Origin: Caballeronia novacaledonica | GTDB lineage: Bacteria; Pseudomonadota; Gammaproteobacteria; Burkholderiales; Burkholderiaceae | Assembly: GCF_900258035.1 (NCBI RefSeq) | Contig: NZ_OGTP01000026.1 | Coordinates: 34,363 to 98,362, forward strand | Reading direction: 5' to 3' | Length of the DNA stretch: 64,000 nt | In this document: positions 1-8,136 of the stretch, piece after piece | How the letters are laid out: each line of letters opens with the position of its first letter | Position numbering within the stretch: position 1 is the stretch's first letter | Notes under the pieces: model-generated | Seen by the model: only the letters and a program-made list of their open reading frames with translations | Database searches by the model: none | Told to the model about the DNA's origin: nothing | Made by a program: the position numbers and the translations under genes

Positions 1-1
1 G

Positions 2-88
2 TTTACAGGCAGCAACCGCTTAACGTATCCTTCGCGAATGATCAGAATCCTGAACGCACTTCGACGTCGCCGCTCGCCGCTTCCCTAG
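2..88 (+). other. possible 3' end of an upstream gene at the window edge
   Basis: One plus-strand frame is open from the window edge to a TAG at 86-88 and would encode about 28 residues ending in an arginine-rich tail (ALRRRRSPLP). A strong rho-independent terminator begins 64 bases further on, which fits the end of a transcription unit. Another frame is also open here, so the assignment is weak and no family can be named from so short a piece. Confidence 0.25.
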
Positions 89-151
89 GGATGCCGCTGG
101 CTCGTCATGCATTTGCGCTCACGGTTCGGTCTTGCCGAAACGTACGAAATG

Positions 152-182
152 AAGCCACGGACATTCCGTGGCTTTTGTTTTT
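152..182 (+). terminator. rho-independent terminator upstream of argD
   Basis: A perfect 10-bp stem (AAGCCACGGA / TCCGTGGCTT) with a 3-base loop is followed by TTTGTTTTTTT. It points in the plus direction and would end the transcript of the gene lying to the left of the window, about 40 bases before the argD start. Confidence 0.85.
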
Positions 183-223
183 TTCGCACCACTTCCTCTT
201 TTGCCTTCGTGGAGCCCGCTGTC

Positions 224-1408
224 ATGAATTTCAATGAGTACCCCGTTGATTCGCTGATGTACATCACGAACCGCCCCGAGATCGTGTTCACGCATGGCAA
301 GGGTTCATGGCTCTACGACAACACGGGCAAGCGCTATCTCGACTTCATCCAGGGCTGGGCCGTCAACTCGCTCGGCCATTGCAACGAAGGCATGATCGAG
401 GCGATGGAAAAGCAGGCGCGCACGCTGATCAATCCGTCACCGGCGTTCTACAACGCGCCGATGGCGCAACTCGCCGATCTCCTCACCGCGAATAGCTGTT
501 TCGACAAGGTGTTTTTCGCCAACAGCGGCGCCGAAGCGAACGAAGGCGCGATCAAGCTCGCGCGCAAGTGGGGCAGGAAGTTCAAGAACGGCGCGTTCGA
601 GATCATCACGTTCGATCACAGCTTCCACGGCCGCACGATCGCGACGATGTCCGCGAGCGGCAAGGCCGGCTGGGACACGATCTACGCGCCGCAGGTGCCG
701 GGCTTTCCGAAGGCCGATCTGAACGATATCGCGTCGGTCGAGAAGCTCATCAACGAGAAGACCGTCGGCGTGATGCTGGAGCCGATCCAGGGCGAAGGCG
801 GCGTGATTCCCGCGACGCGCGAGTTCATGCAGCAACTGCGCGAACTGACGAAGAAGCACAACATTTTGCTGATCGTCGATGAAGTGCAAAGCGGTTGCGG
901 CCGCGCGGGGACGTTGTTCGCGTATGAACTGTCGGGCGTCGAGCCGGACATCATGACGCTCGGCAAGGGCATCGGCGGCGGCGTGCCGCTGGCGGCGCTG
1001 CTGTCGAAGGCCGATGTCGCGTGCTTCGATGCGGGCGACCAGGGCGGCACCTACAACGGCAATCCGCTGATGACGGCGGTCGGTTACTCGGTGATTTCGC
1101 AACTCGTGGCGCCGGGCTTCCTCGAAGGCGTGCGCGAGACGGGCGAGTATCTGAAGCAGGAATTGCTGAAGCTGTCGGACGAACGCGGCTTCAAGGGCGA
1201 ACGCGGCGAAGGCCTCTTGCGCGCGCTGCTGCTCGACAGCGACAAGGGTCCGCAGATCGTCGAAAAGGCGCGGCTGATGCAACCCGACGGCTTGCTGCTC
1301 AACGCCGCGCGTCCGAACCTGCTGCGCTTCATGCCCGCGCTCAACGTGACGAAGGACGAGATCGACCAGATGATGACGATGCTGCGTTCGGTGCTCGATT
1401 CGCTGTGA
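224..1408 (+). CDS. argD: acetylornithine aminotransferase (class III, PLP-dependent)
   Basis: 394-residue class-III aminotransferase of the ArgD type. It would convert N-acetylglutamate semialdehyde to N-acetylornithine in arginine synthesis, in the cytoplasm; many ArgD enzymes also act on succinyl-diaminopimelate precursors. The fold-type I landmarks are in order: the phosphate-binding NSGAEANEGAIKLARKW near residues 100-116, the cofactor-ring aspartate in IVDEVQSG (D219), and the Schiff-base lysine K248 in MTLGKGIGGGVPLAAL. An in-frame upstream start at 107 would add a tail encoded across the terminator, so the ATG at 224 (MNFNEYPVDSLMY, with GGAG 10 bases upstream) is preferred. Its stop overlaps the GTG start of ypeA, which implies co-translation. 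Class-III relatives acting on GABA or beta-alanine are the main alternative, but the close fit in length and N-terminus favours ArgD. Confidence 0.9.
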   Translation: MNFNEYPVDSLMYITNRPEIVFTHGKGSWLYDNTGKRYLDFIQGWAVNSLGHCNEGMIEAMEKQARTLINPSPAFYNAPMAQLADLLTANSCFDKVFFANSGAEANEGAIKLARKWGRKFKNGAFEIITFDHSFHGRTIATMSASGKAGWDTIYAPQVPGFPKADLNDIASVEKLINEKTVGVMLEPIQGEGGVIPATREFMQQLRELTKKHNILLIVDEVQSGCGRAGTLFAYELSGVEPDIMTLGKGIGGGVPLAALLSKADVACFDAGDQGGTYNGNPLMTAVGYSVISQLVAPGFLEGVRETGEYLKQELLKLSDERGFKGERGEGLLRALLLDSDKGPQIVEKARLMQPDGLLLNAARPNLLRFMPALNVTKDEIDQMMTMLRSVLDSL

Positions 1409-1827
1409 TCATCCGCACGTTCGATGCAGGCGATCGCGATGCCGTGATCGCCCTGTGGCGCGATGTCTTTCCGGAGTACGCGGATGTATCGCGGCCGCAG
1501 CGCGATCCTTCGTTGTCGATCGAGAACAAGACGAAGACGCAGCCGGAGTTGTTCTTCGTCGGCGCGCTCGACGGCAACGTGATCGGCACGGTGATGGCCG
1601 GTTATGACGGTCATCGCGGCTGGGTGTATTCGCTGGCCGTGACGCCGTCGCTTCGTGGACGCGGTTATGGCAGCGCGTTGATGATCCACGCGGAAACCGT
1701 GCTGACGAAGCTCGGCTGCCCGAAGGTGAATCTGCAGATTCTGTCGGTGAAGACGGAGTTGCGCGGGTTTTATGAAAGGCTCGGGTATCGGATGGATGAA
1801 GTCGTGAGCCTCGGCAAGCGGCTTTGA
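1405..1827 (+). CDS. ypeA: GNAT-family acetyltransferase, YpeA type
   Basis: 140-residue GCN5-related N-acetyltransferase. The N-terminus (VIIRTFDAGDRDAVIALW), the central GTVMAGYDGHRGWVYSLAV and the acetyl-CoA pyrophosphate loop LRGRGYGSALM (consensus Q/RxxGxG/A), and the end LGYRMDEVVSLGKRL, closely follow enterobacterial YpeA, whose substrate is not established. The start is a GTG that overlaps the last codons of argD (GTGA), so there is no room for another upstream start and translation is probably coupled. Being co-transcribed with argD hints at an amino-acid-related substrate, but that is inference only. No terminator is visible after it; the intergenic repeat begins about 90 bases downstream. 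Confidence 0.85.
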   Translation: MIIRTFDAGDRDAVIALWRDVFPEYADVSRPQRDPSLSIENKTKTQPELFFVGALDGNVIGTVMAGYDGHRGWVYSLAVTPSLRGRGYGSALMIHAETVLTKLGCPKVNLQILSVKTELRGFYERLGYRMDEVVSLGKRL

Positions 1828-1916
1828 ACAGCGTTTCGATTGAGTCGCCTCGTGGTTCTTCGTTTCTTGATCGATTCAACTTAGGGAGCGCCGGGTTCTT
1901 TTGGGTGGTTCGGAGT

Positions 1917-2528
1917 TCGCCGGATCCCGTTTTCTTTTTGGTTTATTGGCGTTGCCCCTGTGCGGGGCGGCAGTCACTTTCTTTGCTGCTGCAAAGAAAG
2001 TAACCAAAGAAAGCAGCTTTTCACCGCCCGCGGTCACACGCACGTTGGCCATGCTTGCCAGCCGCAAGTGGCCCTCGCCTAAGTGTCGCCCTCAAAGGCC
2101 CAATCGGGCTTGGCTCGTACACGGTCCGACGAGCTAGACGTTTTAGCGCGCTGGTTCAGCACGAAAGAGCATCGGCACAGCGCTTCGCGCTGCCGCTGGG
2201 TATGCGAGGGAAACCATCGAAGAAGAAGCGCACGCGAACCCGATTGACCCATCGGCCGCGTAGCGGGTCGGAGCTATATGGTGCTGAACCAGTTTCTTGT
2301 GTGGTGCGACGTGTCAGACCGTGCGCGAGCCAAGCCCTTATCTGCTTGCGACGGCACTCGCTATCGCCGGGCCATTAGGCCAATCGCCTGTGCCGCGGCC
2401 GGTGTGAAGTGTTTAGGCTGGGGATAGCTGTTTCTTTGGTTACTTTCTTTGCAGCAGCAAAGAAAGTGACCCCCGCCCCGGGGAGGGGCAACGCTAATAG
2501 ACCACCACGAAACCGGGATCCGGCGAAA
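1917..2528. repeat. composite inverted repeat element, complete copy
   Basis: This 780-base gene-free interval is filled by a repeat that recurs at 63149-63867. Two arms of about 100 bases (1917-2015 and, inverted, 2430-2528) each carry GCCGGATCC at the outer end, a GCCCC-loop-GGGGC hairpin, and the 26-base near-palindrome ACTTTCTTTGC / GCAAAGAAAGT (1976-2001). Between them lies a core of about 400 bases that is itself partly inverted (for example CACGGTCCGACGAGC at 2120-2134 against TGTCAGACCGTGCGCG near 2312-2327) and contains the hairpin CAGCGC-TTC-GCGCTG at 2178-2192. Open frames inside it encode low-complexity arginine-rich peptides that I regard as spurious. No transposase or tRNA is present. 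Function unknown; a non-autonomous mobile element or a REP-like structural repeat are both possible. Confidence 0.85.
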
Positions 2529-2535
2529 ATCCAGC

Positions 2536-2574
2536 GCGTGTCAGGCAATTCCGCAACAAAAATTCCTGACACGC
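2536..2574. other. hairpin at the 3' end of the liv operon
   Basis: A perfect 10-bp inverted repeat (GCGTGTCAGG / CCTGACACGC) extends by another AATT/AATT pairing with one bulged base. It lies 35 bases beyond the livF stop codon on the minus strand. It lacks a clear uridine tract, so it may be a 3'-stabilising hairpin or a weak terminator rather than a canonical intrinsic terminator. Confidence 0.45.
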
Positions 2575-2608
2575 TCCGGCGAGAACGCGCCTGTTCAAAC
2601 AACCGCCC

Positions 2609-3331
2609 CTACTCGCCCAGATAAGCCGCCCGCACCTTCGGATCATCAAGCATGACCTTGGCGTCGCCGGACATCGTCACCGTGCCCGAATCCATCACAT
2701 AGCCGCGATTCGCCGCCTGCAGCGCGAGCCGCGCGTTCTGCTCGACGAGCAGCACGGTCAGGCCTTCCTTAGAAATTTCCCGCACCACTTCGAAGATCTT
2801 CTCGACCATGATCGGCGAGAGACCCATCGACGGTTCGTCGAGCAACAGCAGCTTCGGACGCGACAGGAGCGCGCGCGCCATCGCGAGCATCTGCTGCTCG
2901 CCGCCCGACAGCGTGCCCGCATATTGCGACGCGCGTTCCTTCAGACGCGGAAAGAAGCCGAACATGCGCTCGGTGTCCTTCTGAATCTCGGCGGTATCGT
3001 TGCGCAGATACGCGCCCATCTGCATGTTCTCCAGAATCGACATGCGCGCGAAGATGCCGCGGCCTTCCGGCACCATCGCGAGGCCGCGCTTGAGCAGTTC
3101 GTGCGTCGGCACGCCCTTGATCGACTGGCCCATGTACTCGATATCGCCGCCCGAGTACGGCTTGAGACCGGTGATGGCCTTCATCGTCGTGGTCTTGCCC
3201 GCGCCGTTCGCGCCGATCAGCGTAACCAGTTCGCCCTGCCCGACTTCCAGATCGACACCCTTCACCGCCTGGATGCCGCCGTAGTTCACCTGCAGACCCT
3301 TGACCTTCAACATTGCGCTTGGCGTCGCCAT
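2609..3331 (-). CDS. livF: branched-chain amino acid ABC transporter ATP-binding protein LivF
   Basis: 240-residue cytoplasmic ATPase, the second of the two nucleotide-binding subunits of a hydrophobic amino acid uptake (HAAT) transporter. Walker A is GANGAGKTTT near residues 40-48, the ABC signature is LSGGEQQMLAMARALL, and Walker B is LLLLDEPSMGLSP, the last being typical of LivF rather than LivG. A longer reading frame begins upstream, but the ATG at 3331 (MATPSAMLKV) overlaps the livG stop as TAATG and gives the usual family length. It is the last gene of a livJ-H-M-G-F transcription unit. Substrate specificity (Leu/Ile/Val versus other amino acids) cannot be read from the ATPase. Confidence 0.93.
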   Translation of the reverse strand: MATPSAMLKVKGLQVNYGGIQAVKGVDLEVGQGELVTLIGANGAGKTTTMKAITGLKPYSGGDIEYMGQSIKGVPTHELLKRGLAMVPEGRGIFARMSILENMQMGAYLRNDTAEIQKDTERMFGFFPRLKERASQYAGTLSGGEQQMLAMARALLSRPKLLLLDEPSMGLSPIMVEKIFEVVREISKEGLTVLLVEQNARLALQAANRGYVMDSGTVTMSGDAKVMLDDPKVRAAYLGE

Positions 3332-4107
3332 TAGTGCACCCCCGCACCCAGATATGCCTCGATCACCTTCGGGTCCTTCTGCACGTCCTGCGGCAGACCT
3401 TCGGCGATCACCTTGCCGTAATCGAGCACCGTCATGCGGTTGCACAATCCCATCACGAGTTTCACGTCGTGTTCGATCAACAGAATCGTCTTGCCGTCCG
3501 AGCGGATCTTGTCGAGCAGACGCGTCAATTCGACCTTTTCCGTCGCGTTCATGCCGGCGGCGGGTTCGTCGAGCGCGAGCAGTTTCGGATCGGTCGCGAG
3601 CGCGCGCGCGATTTCCAGGCGCCGCTGGTGACCGTACGACAGATTGCGCGACGTGTAATCCGCGTATTGCAGCACGCCGACGTATTCGAGCAGTTCCAGC
3701 GCGCGCTCCTTGATTTCGCGCTCTTCACGGCGCTCGGCGGGCGTCTGGAACACCGCGCCGATCAGCCCGTGCTTCGTGCGCACGTGACGGCCGACCATCA
3801 CGTTTTCCAGCGCGGTCATGCCGCCGAACAGACGAATGTTCTGGAACGTGCGCGCAATGCCCGCCTTCGCCACCTGATACACCGCCGTCGGCGTATAGGC
3901 CTGACCGTCGAGCTTGAATTCGCCCGAATCCGGCGTGTAAAGACCGGTGATCACGTTGAAGAACGTCGTCTTGCCCGCGCCGTTCGGGCCGATCAGGCCG
4001 TAAATCGTGCCCTCTTCGATCTGGAGTCCCACATCCGACAAAGCCTGCAAGCCGCCGAAGCGCTTGTTGACGCCCTTGACGGAAAGTCGTGTTTGCTTTT
4101 CGCTCAT
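3331..4107 (-). CDS. livG: branched-chain amino acid ABC transporter ATP-binding protein LivG
   Basis: 258-residue ATPase subunit pairing with LivF beneath the LivH/LivM permease dimer. Walker A is GPNGAGKTTFF near residues 40-50, the signature is the LivG-type LSYGHQRRLEIARAL (degenerate LSGGQ), and Walker B is LLALDEPAAGMN. The C-terminal VIEAYLGAG is the characteristic BCA_ABC_TP_C tail. The start ATG at 4107 has GGAG about 10 bases upstream and follows livM after 16 bases. The stop overlaps the start of livF. Confidence 0.93.
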   Translation of the reverse strand: MSEKQTRLSVKGVNKRFGGLQALSDVGLQIEEGTIYGLIGPNGAGKTTFFNVITGLYTPDSGEFKLDGQAYTPTAVYQVAKAGIARTFQNIRLFGGMTALENVMVGRHVRTKHGLIGAVFQTPAERREEREIKERALELLEYVGVLQYADYTSRNLSYGHQRRLEIARALATDPKLLALDEPAAGMNATEKVELTRLLDKIRSDGKTILLIEHDVKLVMGLCNRMTVLDYGKVIAEGLPQDVQKDPKVIEAYLGAGVH

Positions 4108-4123
4108 GTTCTGAATCTCCGCC

Positions 4124-5293
4124 TTATGCGCGCACCGGCTTCTTGCCGCTGCGCTTCGCGATCTTCGCGATCTTGTCTTCGTGTTTCGCGGCCGGCCACA
4201 GACCTTCCGAGCGATACAGCATGATCAGCACCATCGCCAGGCCGTACAGCAACTGACGGATGACTTCGGTATCGACGATCTGATGGCCGAAGATGGCGTT
4301 TTGCAGCGGACCCATCGTCGAGCGCAGGAATTCGGGGAACACGGCGAGCAGCACCGCGCCGAGAATCACGCCCGGAATATGGCCCATGCCGCCGAGCACC
4401 ACGCACGCCAGCACGACGATCGACTCCCAGAACGTGAACGATTCCGGCGACACGAAGCCCTGGAACGCGCCGAACATCGCGCCCGACAGACCGCCGAACG
4501 ACGCGCCCATCGCGAACGCGAGCAGCTTCACGTTACGGGTGTTGATGCCCATCGCCTTCGCGGCGATTTCGTCTTCGCGGATCGCGGCCCATGCGCGGCC
4601 GATGCGCGAATGCTGCAGACGCGTACACACCCAGATCACGAACAGCGCGCACAGCACGAACAGGTAGTAGTACATGTACACGGACGGGAACTTCATGCCG
4701 AAGAACTCGTGCGTCTGCGACAGGTTGAAGCCCGCCACCGTCACCGGATCGATGCCCGTGATGCCCTTCGGACCGTTGGTGATGTTCACCGGACGATCGA
4801 GGTTGTTCATGAAGATCCGGACGATTTCCCCGAAGCCCAAGGTCACGATCGCGAGATAGTCGCCGCGCAGACGCAGCGTCGGTGCGCCGAGCAGCACGCC
4901 GAAGGTCGCCGCGAGCGCCATCGCGATCGGCACGATGATGAGGAACGGCACATGCAGTCCGCCGGGCGCGAGCTGCGCGATCCATTCGAACTGCGTGGTC
5001 AGTTGCGGCGACGACAGCAGCGCGGCGACGTAAGCGCCCACTGCATAGAACGCGATGTAGCCCAAATCGAGCAGGCCGGCGAAGCCGACCACGACGTTGA
5101 GGCCGAGCGCGAGCATCACGTAGAGCATCGCGAAGTCGAGCACCCGGACCCAGTAGTTGCCGCCTGCCGCACCGATGACCATCGGCGCGGCAATCACGAA
5201 GATCGCGGTGATGACGCCGACGACCAGCGTCTTCGTCATGTTCTTCTCGGGGATGAGCGTCGTGGACGGCTCGATAGGTTGAATCGAAGTCAT
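4124..5293 (-). CDS. livM: branched-chain amino acid ABC transporter permease LivM
   Basis: 389-residue inner-membrane permease. Hydrophobic helices are spread over the whole length, with the conserved family stretches NVVVGFAGLLDLGYIAFYAVGA near the N-terminal third and GMGHIPGVILGAVLLAVFPE near the C-terminus. The cytoplasmic coupling region AIREDEIAAKAMGINTRNVKLLAFAMGA is the EAA-type loop that contacts the LivG/LivF ATPases. The N-terminus of about 20 polar residues before the first helix is normal for LivM. The start has a GGAG site 10 bases upstream and lies 24 bases behind livH. Confidence 0.93.
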   Translation of the reverse strand: MTSIQPIEPSTTLIPEKNMTKTLVVGVITAIFVIAAPMVIGAAGGNYWVRVLDFAMLYVMLALGLNVVVGFAGLLDLGYIAFYAVGAYVAALLSSPQLTTQFEWIAQLAPGGLHVPFLIIVPIAMALAATFGVLLGAPTLRLRGDYLAIVTLGFGEIVRIFMNNLDRPVNITNGPKGITGIDPVTVAGFNLSQTHEFFGMKFPSVYMYYYLFVLCALFVIWVCTRLQHSRIGRAWAAIREDEIAAKAMGINTRNVKLLAFAMGASFGGLSGAMFGAFQGFVSPESFTFWESIVVLACVVLGGMGHIPGVILGAVLLAVFPEFLRSTMGPLQNAIFGHQIVDTEVIRQLLYGLAMVLIMLYRSEGLWPAAKHEDKIAKIAKRSGKKPVRA

Positions 5294-5317
5294 TTTTATG
5301 AGCTCCTCACACGGTCT

Positions 5318-6268
5318 TTAAGCGCGGTCCGCGACACGTTCGCCGAGCAGACCCGACGGACGGAACACGAGCACGATGATCAGCACGATGAAAGCGAACA
5401 CGTCCTGGTAGTTGGAACCGAAGACGCCGCCCGTCAGGTTGCCGATATAACCGGCGCCCAACTGTTCGATGAGGCCGAGGAGCACGCCGCCGACCATCGC
5501 GCCGCCGAGGTTGCCGATACCGCCGAGCACCGCCGCCGTGAACGCTTTCAGGCCCGGAATGAAGCCCATGTAGAAGTGCGCGTTGCCGTATTCCGACGCG
5601 ATCATCACGCCCGCCAAGGCAGCCAACGCCGAGCCGATCATGAAGGTCGCAGAAATCACGAAGTTCGGGTTCACGCCCATGAGCGACGCGACGCCGGGGT
5701 TCTCGGCGATGGCGCGCATCGCGCGGCCGAGCTTGGTCTTGTGCACGAGAAGGAGCAGTCCGGCCATCACGAGGAACGCGACGACGATGATCACGATTTC
5801 CGTCATCGAGATCACGGCGCCCGGACGGGTTTCGTCGGCGGCGATCACGTTGATCGGATCGGTCGGCAGGAGCTGCGGGAACGCCAGCGGATTGCGGCCC
5901 CAGATCATCATCGCGATGGTCTGCAAGAGGATCGACACGCCGATCGCGGTGATCAGCGGCGCGAGACGCGGCGCTTTGCGCAGCGGCCGGTACGCGACTT
6001 TTTCGATCGTGTAGCCGACGAGCGCGCAGACGACCGCGGCGATCACGAGCGCGATCGTCAGCATGATCGGCCCGGGCAAGCCCGGCGCGTGATTCTGCAT
6101 GACGCCGATGGCCGAGAGCGCAACCATCGCGCCCACCATCAGCACGTCGCCGTGCGCGAAGTTGATGATGCCGAGAATGCCGTACACCATCGTATAGCCC
6201 AGTGCGATGATGGCGTAGACGCTGCCAAGCACCAGACCGTTGAGGATCTGCTGGATGAAAATATCCAT
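5318..6268 (-). CDS. livH: branched-chain amino acid ABC transporter permease LivH
   Basis: 316-residue polytopic permease, partner of LivM. The opening MDIFIQQILNGLVLGSVYAI and YTMVYGILGIINFAHGDVLM are diagnostic of LivH, as are the loop AIAENPGVASLMGVN (EAA-like coupling region) and GGIGNLGGAMVGGVLLGLIEQ. AAGGAG lies 7 bases ahead of the ATG. A 212-base gap separates it from the binding-protein gene upstream and contains a perfect 6-bp hairpin, a common arrangement where the binding protein is made in excess over the membrane components. Confidence 0.93.
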   Translation of the reverse strand: MDIFIQQILNGLVLGSVYAIIALGYTMVYGILGIINFAHGDVLMVGAMVALSAIGVMQNHAPGLPGPIMLTIALVIAAVVCALVGYTIEKVAYRPLRKAPRLAPLITAIGVSILLQTIAMMIWGRNPLAFPQLLPTDPINVIAADETRPGAVISMTEIVIIVVAFLVMAGLLLLVHKTKLGRAMRAIAENPGVASLMGVNPNFVISATFMIGSALAALAGVMIASEYGNAHFYMGFIPGLKAFTAAVLGGIGNLGGAMVGGVLLGLIEQLGAGYIGNLTGGVFGSNYQDVFAFIVLIIVLVFRPSGLLGERVADRA

Positions 6269-6309
6269 TTAAAGCTCCTTAGCCCCGTGCGATTCGATAT
6301 CGCCTTTAT

Positions 6310-6329
6310 CACCGGCCGATAAACCGGTG
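6310..6329 (-). other. intercistronic hairpin between livJ-like gene and livH
   Basis: CACCGG and CCGGTG form a perfect 6-bp stem around an 8-base loop within the 212-base gap between the binding-protein gene and livH. There is no uridine run, so full termination is unlikely. A role as a 3'-end stabiliser of the binding-protein mRNA is inferred from the position, not seen. Confidence 0.4.
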
Positions 6330-6480
6330 TGAAGCGAAATCTGAAGCGGCACTGCGCGTACTTTTAAAAAACCGGTAAGGGTTGAGCGCCGATCGTCCGC
6401 CCGCCGCCGGATGAGGCTGCAAGCGTTTCACGGACGGATACGAAAACGGCGCCGCCGGATAGCTGGCACCGCCAGACTGC

Positions 6481-7707
6481 CTACTGCTTGACGACGTCGA
6501 GTACGTCCTTCTTCTTGTCCTTGAAGTCGTACAGCGTGATGGTCCCCGCCTTCAGGTCGCCCTTGTCGTCGAATGCGATATGCCCCGTCAGACCGTTGTA
6601 GTCGGTCGTGGCAAGCGCAGCGAGGACTTTGGGCGCTTCGATGGAGTTCGCACGCTTCATTGCATCGACGATCACGTACATCGCGTCATACGTGAACGGC
6701 GCGTAAATCTGCACCGGCGCGTGGAAGCGCGCTTCGTACTTCTTCTCGAAGTCCGCTCCCTTGTCCATCTTCGAAAGCGCGAGTCCCGCCTCCGAGCAGA
6801 TGATGTTTTGCACGGCGTCGCCTGCGAGTTCGGCCACCTTGTCGGTGCAGACGCCGTCGCCCGCGAGGATCTTCGCCTTGATGCCGAGCGCCGCCGCTTC
6901 CTTCGCGAACGGGCCGCCCGTCACGTCCATGCCGCCGTACATCACGACGTCCGGCTGGATGCGCCTGATCTTCGTGAGAATCGCCTTGTAGTTGCGGGCC
7001 TTCTCGGTGGTCGCTTCGCGCGCGGCGATCTTCACGCCGCCGGCCTGCACGGATTTAACGAACTCGTCGGCCAGTCCCCGGCCGTAGGCGGTTGCATCGT
7101 CCACCACGACGACCTTCTTCGCATGCAGCGTCTTCATCGCGTAGCCGGCCAGCACGGGGCCTTGCAGCGCGTCGGTCGCCACGACGCGAAACGTCGTCTT
7201 GTAACCTTGCTTCGTGTACTCGGGGTTCGTTGTCGACGGCGAAATCTGGGCGATGCCCGCGTCGCTGTAGATCTTCGACGCCGGGATCGACACGCCCGAA
7301 TTCATGTGACCGATCACCGCGACCACGTGGTCGTCGACCAGCTTCTGCGCGGCTTCGGTGCCGACGCGCGGATCGGCCGCATCGTCCTGACCGTCGAGCA
7401 CGAGACGGATGGCATGTCCGTCGATCGTCAAACCCTGCGCGCTGATCTCCTCCAGTGCGAGGCGCGCGCCATTTTCATTGTCCTTGCCGAGGTGGGCCTG
7501 CAGGCCCGTCAGAGGCGCGACATGACCGATCTTCACGACAGTCGCTTCGGCCGCCGGCACGGAGGCGGGCGTAAACGCAGCCGCCACTGCGGCGGAACTC
7601 GTCGCCGACGCTGCCGTGCTCGCTCCGCCCTCGTCCTTCTTGCCGCATGCGGTTGCCATTGCAACCGCAGCCGCGATGGACACGGCGTGAGCAAACTTGA
7701 ATCGCAT
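6481..7707 (-). CDS. branched-chain amino acid ABC transporter substrate-binding lipoprotein (LivJ/LivK type)
   Basis: 408-residue periplasmic binding protein with a type-I Leu/Ile/Val-binding fold. After a short signal peptide (MRFKFAHAVSIAAAVAMATAC) comes a cysteine in an ATAC lipobox and a low-complexity Gly/Ser/Ala linker, so the protein is probably a lipoprotein tethered to the membrane. Family hallmarks are KIGHVAPLTGLQAHLGKDNENG, VVDDATAYGRGLADEF and IYAPFTYDAMYVIVDAMKRA. The ATG at 7707 has GGAGA about 10 bases upstream; a TTG one codon earlier is possible. It is the promoter-proximal gene of the liv operon. The ligand could be Leu/Ile/Val or another amino acid. Confidence 0.9.
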   Translation of the reverse strand: MRFKFAHAVSIAAAVAMATACGKKDEGGASTAASATSSAAVAAAFTPASVPAAEATVVKIGHVAPLTGLQAHLGKDNENGARLALEEISAQGLTIDGHAIRLVLDGQDDAADPRVGTEAAQKLVDDHVVAVIGHMNSGVSIPASKIYSDAGIAQISPSTTNPEYTKQGYKTTFRVVATDALQGPVLAGYAMKTLHAKKVVVVDDATAYGRGLADEFVKSVQAGGVKIAAREATTEKARNYKAILTKIRRIQPDVVMYGGMDVTGGPFAKEAAALGIKAKILAGDGVCTDKVAELAGDAVQNIICSEAGLALSKMDKGADFEKKYEARFHAPVQIYAPFTYDAMYVIVDAMKRANSIEAPKVLAALATTDYNGLTGHIAFDDKGDLKAGTITLYDFKDKKKDVLDVVKQ

Positions 7708-7771
7708 CAAATAGGTCTCCTGCGCCTCTAAAAACAGTCGTCGTGAACCCTTCTGGCCTCAAGACGCGCGC

Positions 7772-7799
7772 ATTGTAACGCTAAATATGAGACGAGCAA
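7772..7799 (-). promoter_or_regulatory. candidate sigma-70 promoter of the liv operon
   Basis: On the minus strand TTGCTC and TACAAT are separated by 16 bases, and the -10 box ends about 65 bases ahead of the livJ-like start. The -10 is one mismatch from consensus, the -35 three. Position and orientation fit the operon, but the call rests on motif inspection alone. Confidence 0.45.
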
Positions 7800-8092
7800 T
7801 ATTCTTGCGTGGCGGGGTTTTCCAGCATTGCAACCACCATTTTCCGGCGATTTTCCCGCAAAAGCGCAACCGGGTTGCGATTCGATTTTGTGCAGTAGTT
7901 GCACCATAACGAAAACAGGTTTAATCGGCCGGATTGCGAGGGTTACGTTTGCTTATCGGATTTACGGGGAAACCCTTAAGGAATTTAGAAGAAAATGCCC
8001 AACTCGACGCGCGCCCCAGAACGGTGCTCACGCTTGGTTCCGTCACTCGCGCCAAGGTTCCTTTCTTACTTCAGAGCCGCCTTTTCGCGGCG
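7800..8092. other. intergenic region with two short palindromes upstream of the liv promoter
   Basis: Between the liv promoter and the ispH terminator no credible gene is seen. Two inverted repeats lie together: CGCAAC-CGG-GTTGCG at 7865-7879 and GTGCA-GTAGT-TGCAC at 7890-7904. They sit 65-105 bases upstream of the predicted -35 box, a plausible activator position. The regulator is not identifiable from the sequence. Confidence 0.4.
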
Positions 8093-8120
8093 AAAAAAAA
8101 GCGCCCGGAGGCGCTTTTTT
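8093..8120. terminator. bidirectional terminator after ispH
   Basis: AAAAAAAAGCGCC, a CGGA loop and GGCGCTTTTTT make a symmetrical hairpin with A and T tracts on both sides. It lies 17 bases past the ispH stop on the minus strand and would end the fkpB-ispH transcript. Confidence 0.9.
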
Positions 8121-8136
8121 GTACGGGCTTGCCGAT

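Noticed and set aside
2055..2378. Open reading frame of 107 codons inside the left repeat element
   Set aside because: Low-complexity arginine/serine-rich translation, no ribosome-binding site, lies within the repeat core; the equivalent region of the second copy does not keep the same frame.
4181..6322. Very long plus-strand open frame (713 codons) opposite livM and livH
   Set aside because: Histidine/arginine/aspartate-rich shadow typical of the antisense frame of high-GC genes; livM and livH on the other strand have clear family motifs.
7890..7904. NtrC binding site upstream of the liv operon
   Set aside because: Half-site order is GTGCA...TGCAC, opposite to the NtrC pattern TGCAC...GTGCA, so the match is only superficial.
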